Origin: Mesostigma viride
Lineage: Eukaryota > Streptophyta > Mesostigmatophyceae > Mesostigmatales > Mesostigmataceae
Reading direction: 5' to 3'
Length of the DNA stretch: 64,000 bases
Assembly: GCA_009746045.1 (NCBI GenBank)
Contig: RPFO01001065.1
Coordinates: 1 to 64,000, forward strand
The stretch's first letter is position 1; every line of letters starts with the position of its first letter. Both the position numbers and the translations under genes were made by a program. Below the pieces are notes generated by a model that was not told where the DNA came from, made no database searches, and saw only the letters and a list, made by a program, of their open reading frames with translations. Of the stretch, positions 22,391 to 33,205 are shown piece after piece.

Positions 22391-22702
22391 ATGCTCTTAT
22401 ACCAGTCATTGGAGGAGGGGTGCCTTATCAGCCAAATTGGTTGTTCCGAGGCCGACACTGTCGTCCTGATTTTGGACGGGAGCATGCACTTTGCTCCTAC
22501 CACAACAGGATCTGTCGTCCAGATTTTAGAAAAGGAGGGAGTTCCTGGGCAAAATTTACAGCTGTCGTCCAAGTGGCCGGGCGGGAAGGAGCTCCCAGTT
22601 TTCTCCGGATTTAATGTCGGTCGTCAGCCAGTTGGGATGGGGGGGAGCGACCAGATCATGCCGCACAGTGCACCTGACTGGCTCTCACTTGTCATTAAGT
22701 AG
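22391..22702 (+). CDS. Short ORF, 103 codons, unrecognised
   Basis: ATG-initiated plus-strand ORF with fairly normal amino-acid composition (includes LILDGSMHFAPTTTGSVVQI). No domain recognised, no neighbours in an operon-like or spliced arrangement, and the region is otherwise non-coding. It may be chance or a transposon remnant. Confidence 0.15.
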   Translation: MLLYQSLEEGCLISQIGCSEADTVVLILDGSMHFAPTTTGSVVQILEKEGVPGQNLQLSSKWPGGKELPVFSGFNVGRQPVGMGGSDQIMPHSAPDWLSLVIK

Positions 22703-22870
22703 GCCATTGTCAGTATACCGTAGGATCTGATGGTAATACAGGCTCAGAACCATGCACTCGCAGCCGTTCAGGTTGGTTGCAGCCTGTCACATTCACAAGC
22801 TGCCAGGTTACTTGCATCGGCAGCCAAGGCTTGTATACGGCGGAAGATTGGTAAAATGTGATAGAGCATG

Positions 22871-22968
22871 GTAGATAGATAGTAGAGTCTAGTAGAGTCT
22901 AGTAGAGTCTTGTAGAATATAGTAGAATATAGTAGAATCAAGTAGAATTTGTAGAATCTAGTAGAGTG
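22871..22968. repeat. 10-bp imperfect minisatellite
   Basis: About nine units around TAGTAGAGTC / TAGTAGAATA. AT-rich, no coding content. Confidence 0.85.
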
Positions 22969-23635
22969 GTCCCTCCTTTTGCTGTCTGTCGTCCTTCTGA
23001 ATGGCTCGGATGGAGTGCCCAAATTTGCTAGGCGCTAGCCTATCTCCTGTCGTCGGCAGTCCGCGGGACGTGCGGGAGCGCCTGGGGTACCTCACAGTGA
23101 GTGGGGCACCCCTCCTGTTATTGGTCTGTCCCGCCGTAGCCGCGGACACAAATTTTTTTTTACGTTGGTCTCTTTTGAGAAAACAGTACCCTCCCTGCTT
23201 TGCTTGACCATATGTCCCTGGCCAGATGTCCAAAGTACAGTCTCAAGTGCTATACGGAAAGGTTACATCTAGATCTTTCATTCCCGCCAGATGTGACCGT
23301 TAAATCATTTTTTGCGCGGCACCTGTCAGGCACACGAAGTCGTTCTGTCAGGATACTGCCACTTTCACTGGTACCATCAAAACGCCAGTACAAACGAAGG
23401 GGGGAAGAGGAAAGGGCAGGGGAAGGGAGGCAGGTCCCTTTCTGTCTATTTCACCTGATGGAACAATGGATGGGGGATTCTACCTGAAGTAGTATAGTAA
23501 TGTGCATGAGGATTGTATGGTTGCGCACAGTGCCTGGTAGGAGTTATGCTGCGCACAGGTCCTTTGTTCTCTTACCAATCTTACTTTGACAATTTTGATT
23601 TGATTTTTTTGTCTGTCTGCTCCTTTTGTGTGCAG
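22969..23635. other. Non-coding stretch before a candidate exon
   Basis: No gene recognised. It ends in a strong pyrimidine tract (23,600-23,635) leading to TGTGTGCAG, the acceptor of the candidate exon at 23,636. Confidence 0.4.
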
Positions 23636-23718
23636 ATACGGCGTATGCAATGGGGCAGTTGGGAGAACTGATGCGGCAGCGAAATGAACTGAGCCGGACT
23701 CACCTTAGGCGCCTATGA
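23636..23718 (+). CDS. Candidate terminal exon of the coiled-coil gene
   Basis: After a strong polypyrimidine tract and CAG, an open stretch of 83 nt reads GQLGELMRQRNELSRTHLRR and ends in TGA at 23,716-23,718. It has the same Glu/Arg/Leu/Gln helical character as exons 1 and 3. Two leading bases (AT) complement the single G left over at 18,121, giving Asp, so the phase fits. This would make an intron of about 5.5 kb containing the duplicated A/B blocks. Support is splice signal, phase and composition; it could belong to another gene. Confidence 0.35.
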
Positions 23719-23965
23719 TTCACAATTGTTTTCTTCTGTTAAGGGGTTTACTATTCTACTTTGTGGCAGCAAGTAGCACTATGTGAGTTGCAGCAGTGTA
23801 ACCTGCTTTCTAGGGATGGGAACAGTCCCCAGAATAGTGAGGTGTGTAGATTTTAGTGTGCCCGCTACTGTCCGGCCACTCGTTGGAGTCTCCGCTGTAT
23901 ATAGGTGGGCGCTACTTGGATCACAGTGTTCGCAGCAAACAACAGATTTCCTTTTCCCTCCTAGC

Positions 23966-24016
23966 ATTAATTAATTAAGTATTAATTAATTAATAGACAC
24001 GTGACTGCGTCACGTG
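23966..24016. other. Paired palindromes, TTAATTAA type and CACGTGAC
   Basis: Two ATTAATTAATTAA blocks separated by AGT are followed at 23,998-24,016 by CACGTGAC-TGC-GTCACGTG, an 8-bp-arm hairpin with a 3-nt loop containing two E-box CACGTG sites. Could be a protein-binding site or a hairpin remnant. Confidence 0.6.
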
Positions 24017-24329
24017 AGCATAAGTCCTGAGTGGGAAGGGTAAGTGTACAAATATTAGAAGATAGTGTGAGTTGATAGTGCGTTATTTCAAATATTAAGT
24101 TTCTGGCCTGTGCTGGTTGTCTCCTTGATAAAGTTAACTGGAAGTTGTGATGATCTTGGAATGCCTGTTACGTCAAGCTAGCTAGGTCTGCTTCGACATT
24201 GTTTGGCACCAGTACAAGAATTGACCATGCTTTGTCAGGCCATTCTACGGCAACAAATGTCTGCCATCGAACCTGCATGTGATACTACTTGTGTGTCATA
24301 GTTTCAAGCCTGTTCTGCGTTGCACGACG

Positions 24330-24436
24330 CATTCATTCATTCATTCATTCATTCATTCATTCATTCATTCATTCATTCATTCATTCATTCATTCATTCAT
24401 TCATTCATTCATTCATCCATTCATTCATTCATTCAT
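24330..24436. repeat. CATT microsatellite
   Basis: About 26 copies of CATT/ATTC with a single CATC variant. It abuts the 3' end of a minus-strand LINE fragment, so on that strand it reads as a (GAAT)n tail, typical of LINEs with microsatellite 3' ends. Confidence 0.9.
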
Positions 24437-25395
24437 ATACATTAAAATTAAAAATATATATATAACATGACTCCGTTGGGAGAGCATGTACATATTGCTA
24501 CATATAATTTTTTTTTGTAGCACATATTCCCTTGCTGGATGGATGGAGGTGGGCGAAGCCGCGAAACCTAAGCTAACTGATCGAGTCTTAGCTAATCTAG
24601 AAAACCCTAACTACTAGCTCTACTCAGCAAAGCGCCCCTTCCTCATGCATGGGGGGAGGGGGCTTGCCCTCAGGGGCTGGCGTGTGAGCCTGAACAATCT
24701 TCTTCCATGCACCTCTTCTAGTTCTGCATAGCAGTCCAAGCAAGAGAGAGGGAGTGAATGCGGTGTTCAAACTTAGCTTGGACCACTAGGTCGGCCAGCA
24801 ACAGCTGTGTGTATAGTTCATGGCAGCCTTTACCCAGCTTTCTAGTCGAATGTCCTTGAGGTTAGGCCAGGTCAGGATATGCCGCCCGCTGGTTGGCCAA
24901 GACGGTGGGGGGCGGCCAGACAAAGGGCGGTATCTATGTACCTGACTGGTGTGAGCAAGATGTCCTACGAATGCTATCCTACGCTGCCTAATCTCGTCCG
25001 AAATGCGAGGAATACCCTGATACAACTCTAATGACCTATGTGTGGAAAACCCTACATTCAGGACCTGTCTAAGCATCCTGTAAACAGTGCCGTCCAGCCG
25101 GGCGGCCAGCGTGTCGATCCGTGAGCGTCGATGATGCCTCGGCGCCATACCTGAGCACCGTGAGGACCAGGACCTTGAAAAGCATTCGCTTGCGGTGCTT
25201 GCCCAGGACGTGCTTGCGGCCAGGTCCTTCGAGTGCCAGTAGGGATTTTATGGCATATACATTCATTGAGAATGATAAATTACAGAGGTGACTCACCTCA
25301 GGATTGGCATGGCACAACATCAGGAAAAACCCGAAAAGAAGAAGAACACTGAAGAAATTAATAGTAATCTGACACAGACTTCCACCAAGGATCAC
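24437..25395 (-). mobile_element. 5'-truncated LINE, copy A
   Basis: The minus strand encodes the C-terminal part of a non-LTR reverse-transcriptase protein. A stretch near 25,150-25,270 reads RMLFKVLVLTVLRYGAEA, the 'TVLxYGxE' signature after the RT thumb in CR1/L2/RTE-like LINEs. A stretch at 24,786-25,148 reads YRMLRQVLNVG, then RRIAFVGHLAHTS. At least one frame change separates the two. The 3' untranslated part contains AACGGAGTCATGTTAT and ends in AT-rich sequence plus the GAAT microsatellite. Most of the element (5' UTR, endonuclease, RT core) is absent. Dead copy. Confidence 0.75.
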
Positions 25396-25466
25396 GCCAA
25401 GGATACAGGTCTAGTCACGTGCACCGCTAACGCACGGTACACAACCAGCCATAGCCTTAGCTTTAA

Positions 25467-25932
25467 AAATTAAATTAAATTATAACATGACTCCGTTGGG
25501 AGATCATGTAGCACATATTCCTGTGGATGGATGGAGGGGGGGGCAATTAAAGCCGCGAAACCGAACTAATCTAACTCTAAGCTATTCTAATCTAGAAAAC
25601 CCTACTTATTCTACTCAGCAAAGCGCCCCTTCCGCTTGGGGGGCCACTGGGGGGCTTGCCCACAGGGGCGGGCGTATGAGCCTGGACAATGGTTTTCCAC
25701 CTCCTCTTGTCCTGCATAGCAGTCCAAGCAAGAAAGAGGGAGTGAATGCGATTTTCAAACTGCGCTGGGACCACTAGGTCAGCCATCAACTGCTGTGGGT
25801 AGGTCATGACATGTTTGCCTACCTTCTTAGGAATGTCCTTAGGGCCAGGCCAGGTCAGGATATGCCGTCCTGGCTGGCCAAGCCGCTGTGGGCCGGCCAG
25901 ACCGAGGGCGGTGTCTACCTGGCTTAGCTTAG
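25467..25932 (-). mobile_element. 5'-truncated LINE, copy B (same family)
   Basis: Shares the 3' end of copy A: the AACGGAGTCATGTTAT motif, the CCCAACGG stretch, and the GGCCAGGTCAGGATATGCC region on the plus strand. Same orientation, about 470 bp long, with a TAATT-type tail instead of GAAT. Coding capacity is limited to the last part of the ORF and is broken. Confidence 0.7.
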
Positions 25933-26249
25933 ACCTTGTACAGCCATGCCCCGTCCTGGCTATGATCAGATTACTTGCCCACGCTCCTTGTTATGCCATG
26001 CTCACATGGGTCTTATCGCACCCACAGATTGCCGGATCGTTTATAGCGTGTCCGATTGTACAGCTGTGGCATGCCTTTGGCATGAAGGAGAATGGGGGTC
26101 TCTGCCCTTTCTCCCGCTGTTGTGCACACACTCAGGGATTAAAAGCACTTCGGTGCTCCGTGACTCCCCAACAGGACCACGAGTTTAATTAATTCACACC
26201 AGCTGCACAAGGTACAACTACTTCTCAACATAGCTACATCACAAAACTA
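25933..26249. other. Spacer, nothing recognised
   Basis: No gene, repeat or RNA recognised between the LINE copy B boundary and the diverged RLE-LINE fragment. Confidence 0.4.
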
Positions 26250-26500
26250 CGACACGCAGCAACATCGCTGCCGGCCCATCATGCAGGCCTGGGAGGGATC
26301 TAGACCGCCTGGGTCGCAACAAAGTCGGGCCCGGGGGCGGCGGAATGACACATCAGCCACGGTGCGAGTGAGGGCGAGTGACATGCAGGCGCTGGCAGCT
26401 GCCAATACGAGGACCACGTGCGGGCAGACCACGGGACGCGGGGGTGGTCTGACCCTCGAGGTCAAGGCGGTCTTCGAACGGCGCTGGCAGCACTCATATA
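26250..26500 (-). pseudogene. Diverged fragment of an RLE-LINE C terminus
   Basis: The minus strand reads ALTRTVADVSFRRPRA, preceded by an ECC motif. It lines up with ALTRAMADIMLRRTRA and the ECC of the complete-looking LINE next door. Spacing is the same, but identity is much lower, so it belongs to a related older family or copy. Only the extreme C-terminal part of the ORF is left. Confidence 0.6.
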
Positions 26501-26613
26501 CATTAAAAAATATCAATACTTACATCAGAGTAAACTGGCACCCACGTAAAAATGTGCAAAGCCAACGCTAACAAGAGATACCACGAGAAAACAACTACAG
26601 CCGTATATAAATA
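26501..26613. other. AT-rich joint
   Basis: AT-rich sequence with short TATATAAATATAATCC-like runs leading into the first tandem LINE unit. No coding potential. Confidence 0.4.
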
Positions 26614-29063
26614 TAATCCTATATATTTAATAATATAATTACTTACAGCAGAGTGAAATCACTCAAACCAAAGCAAACGCCCAGCTATAAACCTCTATAC
26701 AGAGCCATGTCAAATCTCTATACTACGATAAGACCAATGGAAACTCCTAACGGGAGGAACCTAATAGCCCTGCTGCACCGCAAAATCAGCCCGCGTACGG
26801 CGGAGCATGATGTCAGCCATGGCCCGAGTCAGCGCCACCGACAAGCGCTGACGCCAATATGACGTCCAGGTCCGCGCCGACCATGGGGCCCGCTGGCCCT
26901 CCAGGTCCAGCCGGTCCTCCCGGAGCCGGCAACACTCCTTGAAGAAGGCGGAGGTCAGGGGCCCCATGGCCCCAAACTCCTCCAGGACAAAGGGCACCAC
27001 ACGATGGTGCCCGACGTCGCCGTAGGCCAGGAGCTTGGCCCGCTCCGCCCAGTCCGCCGTGTAACCTGCCGTGAGGGAGGCCCCAGCCACGTGGCTAAGA
27101 GCCAAGGGCCGCGCCACCGAAACGTCAATAAGCAGATGCCGGCCACCCCCTCAAAGTCCAGCACCACGATGTTGCAGGCCGGTGGTTGGGGGAATAGAAG
27201 GCAGCGCCATCCGCATCCTCGTAATCCTATATATTAAAAATAAAATTACTTACAGCCTGAGCAGAGTGAAATCACTCAAACCAAAGCAAACGCCCAGCTA
27301 TAAACCTATATACAGAGCCATGTCAAAGCTCTATACTACGATAAGACCAATGGAAACGCCTAACGGGAGGAACCTAATAGCCCTGCTGCACCGCAAAATC
27401 AGCCCGCGTACGGCGGAGCATGATGTCAGCCATGGCCCGAGTCAGCGCCACCGACAAGCGCTGACGCCAATATGACGTCCAGGTCCGCGCCGACCATGGG
27501 GCCCGCTGGCCCTCCAGGTCCAGCCGGTCCTCCCGGAGCCGGCAACACTCCTTGAAGAAGGCGGAGGTCAGGGGCCCCATGGCCCCAAACTCCTCCAGGA
27601 CAAAGGGCACCACACGATGGTGCCCGACGTCGCCGTAGGCCAGGAGCTTGGCCCGCTCCGCCCAGTCCGCCGTGTAACCTGCCGTGAGGGAGGCCCCAGC
27701 CACGTGGCTAAGAGCCAAGGGCCGCGCCACCGAAACGTCAATAAGCAGATGCCGGCCACCCCCCTCAAAGTCCAGCACCACGATGTTGCAGGCCGGTGGT
27801 TGGGGGAATAGAAGGCAGCGCCATCCGCATCCTCGTAATCCTATATATTAAAAATAAAATTACTTACAGCCTGAGCAGAGTGAAATCACTCAAACCAAAG
27901 CAAACGCCCAGCTATAAACCTATATACAGAGCCATGTCAAAGCTCTATACTACGATAAGACCAATGGAAACGCCTAACGGGAGGAACCTAATAGCCCTGC
28001 TGCACCGCAAAATCAGCCCGCGTACGGCGGAGCATGATGTCAGCCATGGCCCGAGTCAGCGCCACCGACAAGCGCTGACGCCAATATGACGTCCAGGTCC
28101 GCGCCGACCATGGGGCCCGCTGGCCCTCCAGGTCCAGCCGGTCCTCCCGGAGCCGGCAACACTCCTTGAAGAAGGCGGAGGTCAGGGGCCCCATGGCCCC
28201 AAACTCCTCCAGGACAAAGGGCACCACACGATGGTGCCCGACGTCGCCGTAGGCCAGGAGCTTGGCCCGCTCCGCCCAGTCCGCCGTGTAACCTGCCGTG
28301 AGGGAGGCCCCAGCCACGTGGCTAAGAGCCAAGGGCCGCGCCACCGAAACGTCAATAAGCAGATGCCGGCCACCCCCTCAAAGTCCAGCACCACGATGTT
28401 GCAGGCCGGTGGTTGGGGGAATAGAAGGCAGCGCCATCCGCATCCTCGTAATCCTATATATTAAAAATAAAATTACTTACAGCAGAGTGAAATCACTCAA
28501 ACCAAAGCAAACGCCCAGCTATAAACCTATATACAGAGCCATGTCAAAGCTCTATACTACGATAAGACCAATGGAAACGCCTAACGGGAGGAACCTAATA
28601 ATAGCCCTGCTGCACCGCAAAATCAGCCCGCGTACGGCGGAGCATGATGTCAGCCATGGCCCGAGTCAGCGCCACCGACAAGCGCTGACGCCAATATGAC
28701 GTCCAGGTCCGCGCCGACCATGGGGCCCGCTGGCCCTCCAGGTCCAGCCGGTCCTCCCGGAGCCGGCAACACTCCTTGAAGAAGGCGGAGGTCAGGGGCC
28801 CCATGGCCCCAAACTCCTCCAGGACAAAGGGCACTGGTCACACGATGGTGCCCGACGTCGCCGTAGGCCAGGAGCTTGGCCCGCTCCGCCCGGTCCGCCG
28901 TGTAACCTGCCGTGAGGGAGGCCCCAGCCACGTGGCTAAGAGCCAAGGGCCGCGCCACCGAAACGTCAATAAGCAGATGCCGGCCACCCCCCTCAAAGTC
29001 CAGCACCACGATGTTGCAGGCCGGTGGTTGGGGGAATAGAAGGCAGCGCCATCCGCATCCTCG
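26614..29063 (-). repeat. Four tandem 0.61-kb units of a LINE 3' end
   Basis: Units: 26,614-27,221, 27,222-27,835, 27,836-28,448 and 28,449-29,063 (608-615 bp). Each contains, on the minus strand, the last ~165 codons of the RLE-type LINE (from EDADGAAFYSPN-like sequence through the endonuclease fold to QQGY-stop) plus its short AT-rich 3' UTR. All units share the same 5' break point (GCATCCTCG on the plus strand), joined to TAATCCTATATATT of the neighbour. Differences are a few indels (a C-run of 5 or 6, a 6-nt CTGAGC insert, a 4-nt TGGT insert) and rare substitutions. The common break point shows amplification of one truncated copy, not four independent insertions. Confidence 0.9.
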
Positions 29064-29210
29064 TAATCCTATATATTAAAAATAAAATTACTTACAGCAG
29101 AGTGAAATCACTCAAACCAAAGCAAACGCCCAGCTATAAACCTATATACAGAGCCATGTCAAAGCTCTATACTACGATAAGACCAATGGAAACGCCTAAC
29201 GGGAGGAACC

Positions 29211-29537
29211 TAATAGCCCTGCTGCACCGCAAAATCAGCCCGCGTACGGCGGAGCATGATGTCAGCCATGGCCCGAGTCAGCGCCACCGACAAGCGCTGA
29301 CGCCAATATGACGTCCAGGTCCGCGCCGACCATGGGGCCCGCTGGCCCTCCAGGTCCAGCCGGTCCTCCCGGAGCCGGCAACACTCCTTGAAGAAGGCGG
29401 AGGTCAGGGGCCCCATGGCCCCAAACTCCTCCAGGACAAAGGGCACCACACGATGGTGCCCGACGTCGCCGTAGGCCAGGAGCTTGGCCCGCTCCGCCCG
29501 GTCCGCCGTGTAACCTGCCGTGAGGGAGGCCCCAGCC
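29211..29537 (-). pseudogene. LINE endonuclease second half and C terminus
   Basis: Continuation of the restriction-like endonuclease beyond the insert: AERAKLLAYGDVGHH, then a VPFVLEEFGAMG strand-turn motif, and the C-terminal helix ending QQGY-stop at 29,211. The A-x3-K-x3-Y pattern followed by 'VxPxVxExxG' is typical of RLE domains. The same sequence is repeated in the four tandem units to the left. Confidence 0.8.
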
Positions 29538-30322
29538 CATTACAATTCGTTCAAGTGGCCCGCCGGAGCGGCTGTACAATTTTTCCCAGTGAGCGCGCTG
29601 CCAAGTGTACTTGTGGGCAAATTTTTAGGTGCCCCGTCACTTCGAGGTACTAAAAATTAGGCTACGGTACGAATTCAGCGAATTTCAGCGAATTTTCAGT
29701 CGAACCAAAGGAAGTGACGCCAACTACCAAAAAGTTTCCGTTACGAATTTTCAGCCCAACACTCGCGCAAAATGAAGTGACGGCAACTACCAAAAAGTTT
29801 CCGTTACGAATTTTCACTCCCACACGTTTGCACAAAAGGAAGTGACGGCAACTACCAAAAAGTTTCCGTTACGAATTTTCAGTCCCACACTTCGCGCAAA
29901 TTTTAGTAGGGCTGCACGCGAGCTACCTTTCAAAATTTTGCGCTAGTATGGAACGCATTTCATTCGTCTGGAGGAACGCTGCCCGCCAACTACCCCCGTT
30001 CAGAAAGTTCCGCCGAAATTTACCCGAGATTTGGAAATCTGAACGTCCGCGCAAATTTTAGTAGGGCTGCACGCAAGCTACCTTTCAAAATTTTGCGCAA
30101 GTATGGAACGCAATTCATTCGTCCGGAGGAATGCTGCTCGTCAACTGCCCCCGTTCAGAAAGTTGCGCCGAACTTTACTTGAGATTTGGAAATCTGAACG
30201 TGCGGTTGGAGTTTCGCGGGGAAACCCAAGTTCCCAAGTAATTCACCAATGACGCGCTTCGAACACTTGTCCGCTAAAACCTAAGCAGCCGCTCCGGCTG
30301 GCCACTTAAACGAAACTTGATG
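29538..30322. mobile_element. 785-bp non-autonomous element with inverted ends
   Basis: Inserted in the LINE endonuclease. Ends are imperfect inverted repeats: 29,538-29,574 pairs with 30,286-30,322 with about six mismatches in 37, starting CATTACAATT / CATCAAGTTT and ending in a perfect GCCGGAGCGGCTG. Comparison with the uninterrupted tandem units fixes the insertion point between AGCC and ACGTGG; at most one base is duplicated. Inside are three copies of a 65-bp unit (29,708-29,890) and two copies of a 158-bp unit (29,890-30,200). No coding capacity. The DNA-transposon superfamily is not identifiable from the ends. Confidence 0.75.
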
Positions 30323-31660
30323 CACGTGGCTAAGAGCCAAGGGCCGCGCCACCGAAACGTCAATAAGCAGATGCCGGCCACCCCCCTCAAAGTCCAGCAC
30401 CACGATGTCAGGCCGGTGGTTGGGGGAATAGAAGGCAGCGCCATCCGCATCCTCGGACCGGATGTCAGTCGCGTGGGGGAAAACCGACCGAATCATGGCG
30501 AGCACCACCGTCAGGAGGACAGTGTGCAAATACAAATACCAATTCTGATTCTGTTGGCCCCCCATGCAGGCAAGGTAGTGAGTCCCCGTGGGATCCAGCG
30601 GCTGCCCACAGCTACCACAAGGCCGCCCGGCCGGAACAAGAGGCTGCGGGGCAAATAGCTGGTGCCGGAGCGCCACCGAGTAGTGGCTGGGAGCCAAGGC
30701 GAATGGGGGGGCCATGGGAAGAGCACGAAGGTACGCCGAGCCCACACTCCGCAAGGAAAGCGAGAACAGCCACGCACGTCCCTGGGCGTTGAGGTCCGCG
30801 AAAAGAGCAATCCAATCAGCCGTGTGCAGAATACCCGCGTAGGTTTTCTGGTGTTTATCGATGACGCGAGCAGGGAATGCGGCGGGAGATTGAACGGAGG
30901 CGACCGAGGGAGTGCCGCGAGGGAGGTGGCGCTGTACCGCCTGAGCGGCACGGACGGGAGAACAGGCCTGCTGGATCTCAGCATAGGCCTCCTGGATGGC
31001 GGTGACGAAGGGCAAAGGGCTGCTGGGGTCCAGGAGGTCAGGCGCTGCCGTTGCCAAAAGGGGCAGGAGCCGGCAGCTTTCCGCCCACGACTGAGCGACG
31101 GAGCCCAAAAAGGCTGCTGGGGCCAGCCGGGCGGCACGAGTCAGACCGCAGCCACCCATCCGTGCAGGCAGGGAGGCAATGCGAATAGCATGTGGCGGGA
31201 GGTCGGGGCCCGGGACCAGCTGCGCCAAGGCCGACTGGATGCGTTCGTCGTGGCCCTCGGCGGCCAGCCGGACCTGAGCCGGAAGAGCGCCCCGGAGCCA
31301 GTGAACGACGCGAGGGTGAGCGCAAAACCACAGAAGCAGACCCTTGGTCTGCGAATCATGAAGGCGCGCAATCAAGGGCAGTACCTCAGTGCGTGCCTCG
31401 AGGGCGGCCCGCAGAGCATCGATGACAAACGCGGGGTCGCCAACCGGAACGCCGAGGACATCCAACCCATGGAGGCGCTCGTCCCGGCCCAAGAGCTGGG
31501 GCGGAAAGCCGGAGCAATCACCTTGGGGCGAGTACACCGCGCACTTGGCAAGGGTCAACTGGAGGTTGATGTCGGCCACCGCGGTCTGCAGTGCCAGCAG
31601 AGCCGCGGTGGTGTCCGGCACAGGGCCCAGAAGGTAGATATCATCCAAGTAGGCCTGTCA
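30323..31660 (-). pseudogene. LINE RT thumb, CCHC motif and first half of RLE
   Basis: Begins with YLDDIYLLGP (RT motif C), continues through the thumb and linker to a zinc motif CGSC...GTHYLAC (C-x2-C-x9-H-x3-C, about 30,566-30,622). Next comes the start of the endonuclease: RPDIVVLDFEGGGRHLLIDV, with Pro-Asp and a second Asp about 15 residues on. The reading is cut after ARPLALSHV by the inserted 785-bp element; the remainder of the fold is at 29,211-29,537. Confidence 0.8.
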
Positions 31661-32483
31661 GAATAGCGACCGCCGGGTGGGCAGCATGGACCGCTTGGAG
31701 GCAACCCTGGAGGGGGGCGGCAAAGTACAGGGGTCCCAGAGGGTCCCCTTGCTGGGTGCCCGACCGCGACAGCAGGCCGCCGCGAGTGCCGTCCTCCATG
31801 ATGTGAACCAGTTGGCCGGGCTGGCCGTAGCACACGGCTGTCCAAGCGTACAAGTCCTCGAAGGACTCCATGACGGCCGCAAACATGCTGGCGCGGGACA
31901 GACTGTTGAACGCGTTGTGGCAGTCGACCTTGACGACAGCGTGGGTGGGGTGGGCCTCGAGGTAGGCCTGCACCGAATGGATGAGGATATCCGCCCCGCC
32001 TGGAGTCGTCACCCCCAGCTGGGCCGCCACCGAGGTCTCACCCGCTGCGAGGGGCGGGCAGAAAAAGGCACGGAGCTCGGGCGCCTTTTGGCGGCAGATC
32101 ACTTTGCCCACGAGCTTGCGGAGCACCTCACCGCAGGCGATCGGGCGCACCTTGCCCTCGGGGGGGGGCAAGACACCCTTGAGCAGAGCGAGGAGGCGAG
32201 CGCCCGCTAACCACTCGCGCGCAGCGGGAGGAACGCGACCAGCCGCCAGGTCAATGAGGGTGTCAAAGAGAATGTCCTCGCCCCCATGCCCCACCAGGAC
32301 CTCCAAGTGCTCGTAGCGCCAGCCCGACAGCCCGGTAGAGGAAGCCCGCGGGACCGCACGCATCACCTCCATGAAGCAGTCGCGGTCCAGCCGGAGGGGG
32401 GCCGGCAGGGGGTCCGGCACGGGCAGCTGGAATCCGGGCTCCGCAGGGTGAAGACTCCTCCAAGGCCGCCAGGGTAGCCGCAT
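31641..32483 (-). pseudogene. LINE reverse transcriptase, fingers and palm
   Basis: 280-codon open stretch with the RT blocks in order: SSTGLSGWRYEHLEVL (block 0/1-like), KVRPIACGEVLRKLVGKVIC (block 2), KVDCHNAFNSLSR (motif A, catalytic Asp) and SGTQQGDPLGPLYFA (motif B). The catalytic YLDD of motif C follows about 30 residues later, but in another frame, at 31,640-31,660. That is a one-base-type frameshift just before the active-site loop. Confidence 0.85.
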
Positions 32484-32712
32484 TGGCGGGGGCGAGCTTG
32501 GCCATTTCCAAGCGGGTCATGGCCCGGCTGAGCTGCCCCTCGCGGACGAGGCGGATGACGTCGGCGGCCACCCGCTCGAAGTTGACCTCCCCCGACAGCC
32601 GCCGGGGCCGTGCGCGGGGGCGGCACGCCAAACAGCCCCTCCCAGTCCCCCTGCAGAAAGCGTCGGCAACGGGCAATAACCGCACCCTGGAGGCCGCGCA
32701 CACCACGCCCAA

Positions 32713-33205
32713 GAGGGGTGAGGAGCAGGCGGGGGGTCACCATGTGCAGTTTAAAGCCCAGCGGGTCGTCCGGAGCGGCGTGCATGCGCCGGAGAGAAAC
32801 GATTGCACATTGCGCGAAAAGGCTACGCGCGCGGTGGGGTAGGTCGGTCAGGGTAGACGTCGGGTTGATGGCGCATGCATCCCAGGGAACCGTGTCAAGC
32901 CAACGCCAACTGGCCGAGTAGTCGGGCGGCGGGGGCTGGGAGCCGGTGGGACCCGAGGCGGGAGGGGGGGAGGGGGCCGGGACTGCTGGCCGGTTGAGGG
33001 GCCGTTGAGCAACACAGGCGCGCGCGTGCTGAGCGCGCCCGTGAATGGAGTACACCCGCTGGCAGTGAGCTTCCGGGCACCGGTAACAGCTCATGGCCTG
33101 CAGATCCGCCGCGCCGAGATCGGGGTGCACAGCGCGAAGGTGCTGGCAGAGGAGGTTACGGTTGTGGAACACACCCGCACACGGGGACCCCGTGGGAAGC
33201 AGCAC
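32713..33205 (-). pseudogene. LINE N-terminal zinc-finger region
   Basis: The minus strand shows NRNLLCQHLRAVHPD and then SCYRCPEAHCQRVYSIHGRA followed by QHARAC. The second is a C-x4-C...H-x4-H type finger; the first is a degenerate finger with a QHL-x-AVH end. In R2-like LINEs N-terminal C2H2 fingers bind the DNA target. Downstream of about 32,600 the frame changes and then changes again before the RT, so the protein is not continuous. Confidence 0.65.

Noticed and set aside
30662-31666. Plus-strand 334-codon ORF across the LINE
   Set aside because: It lies antisense to the recognisable RT/RLE coding region and has no domain of its own.
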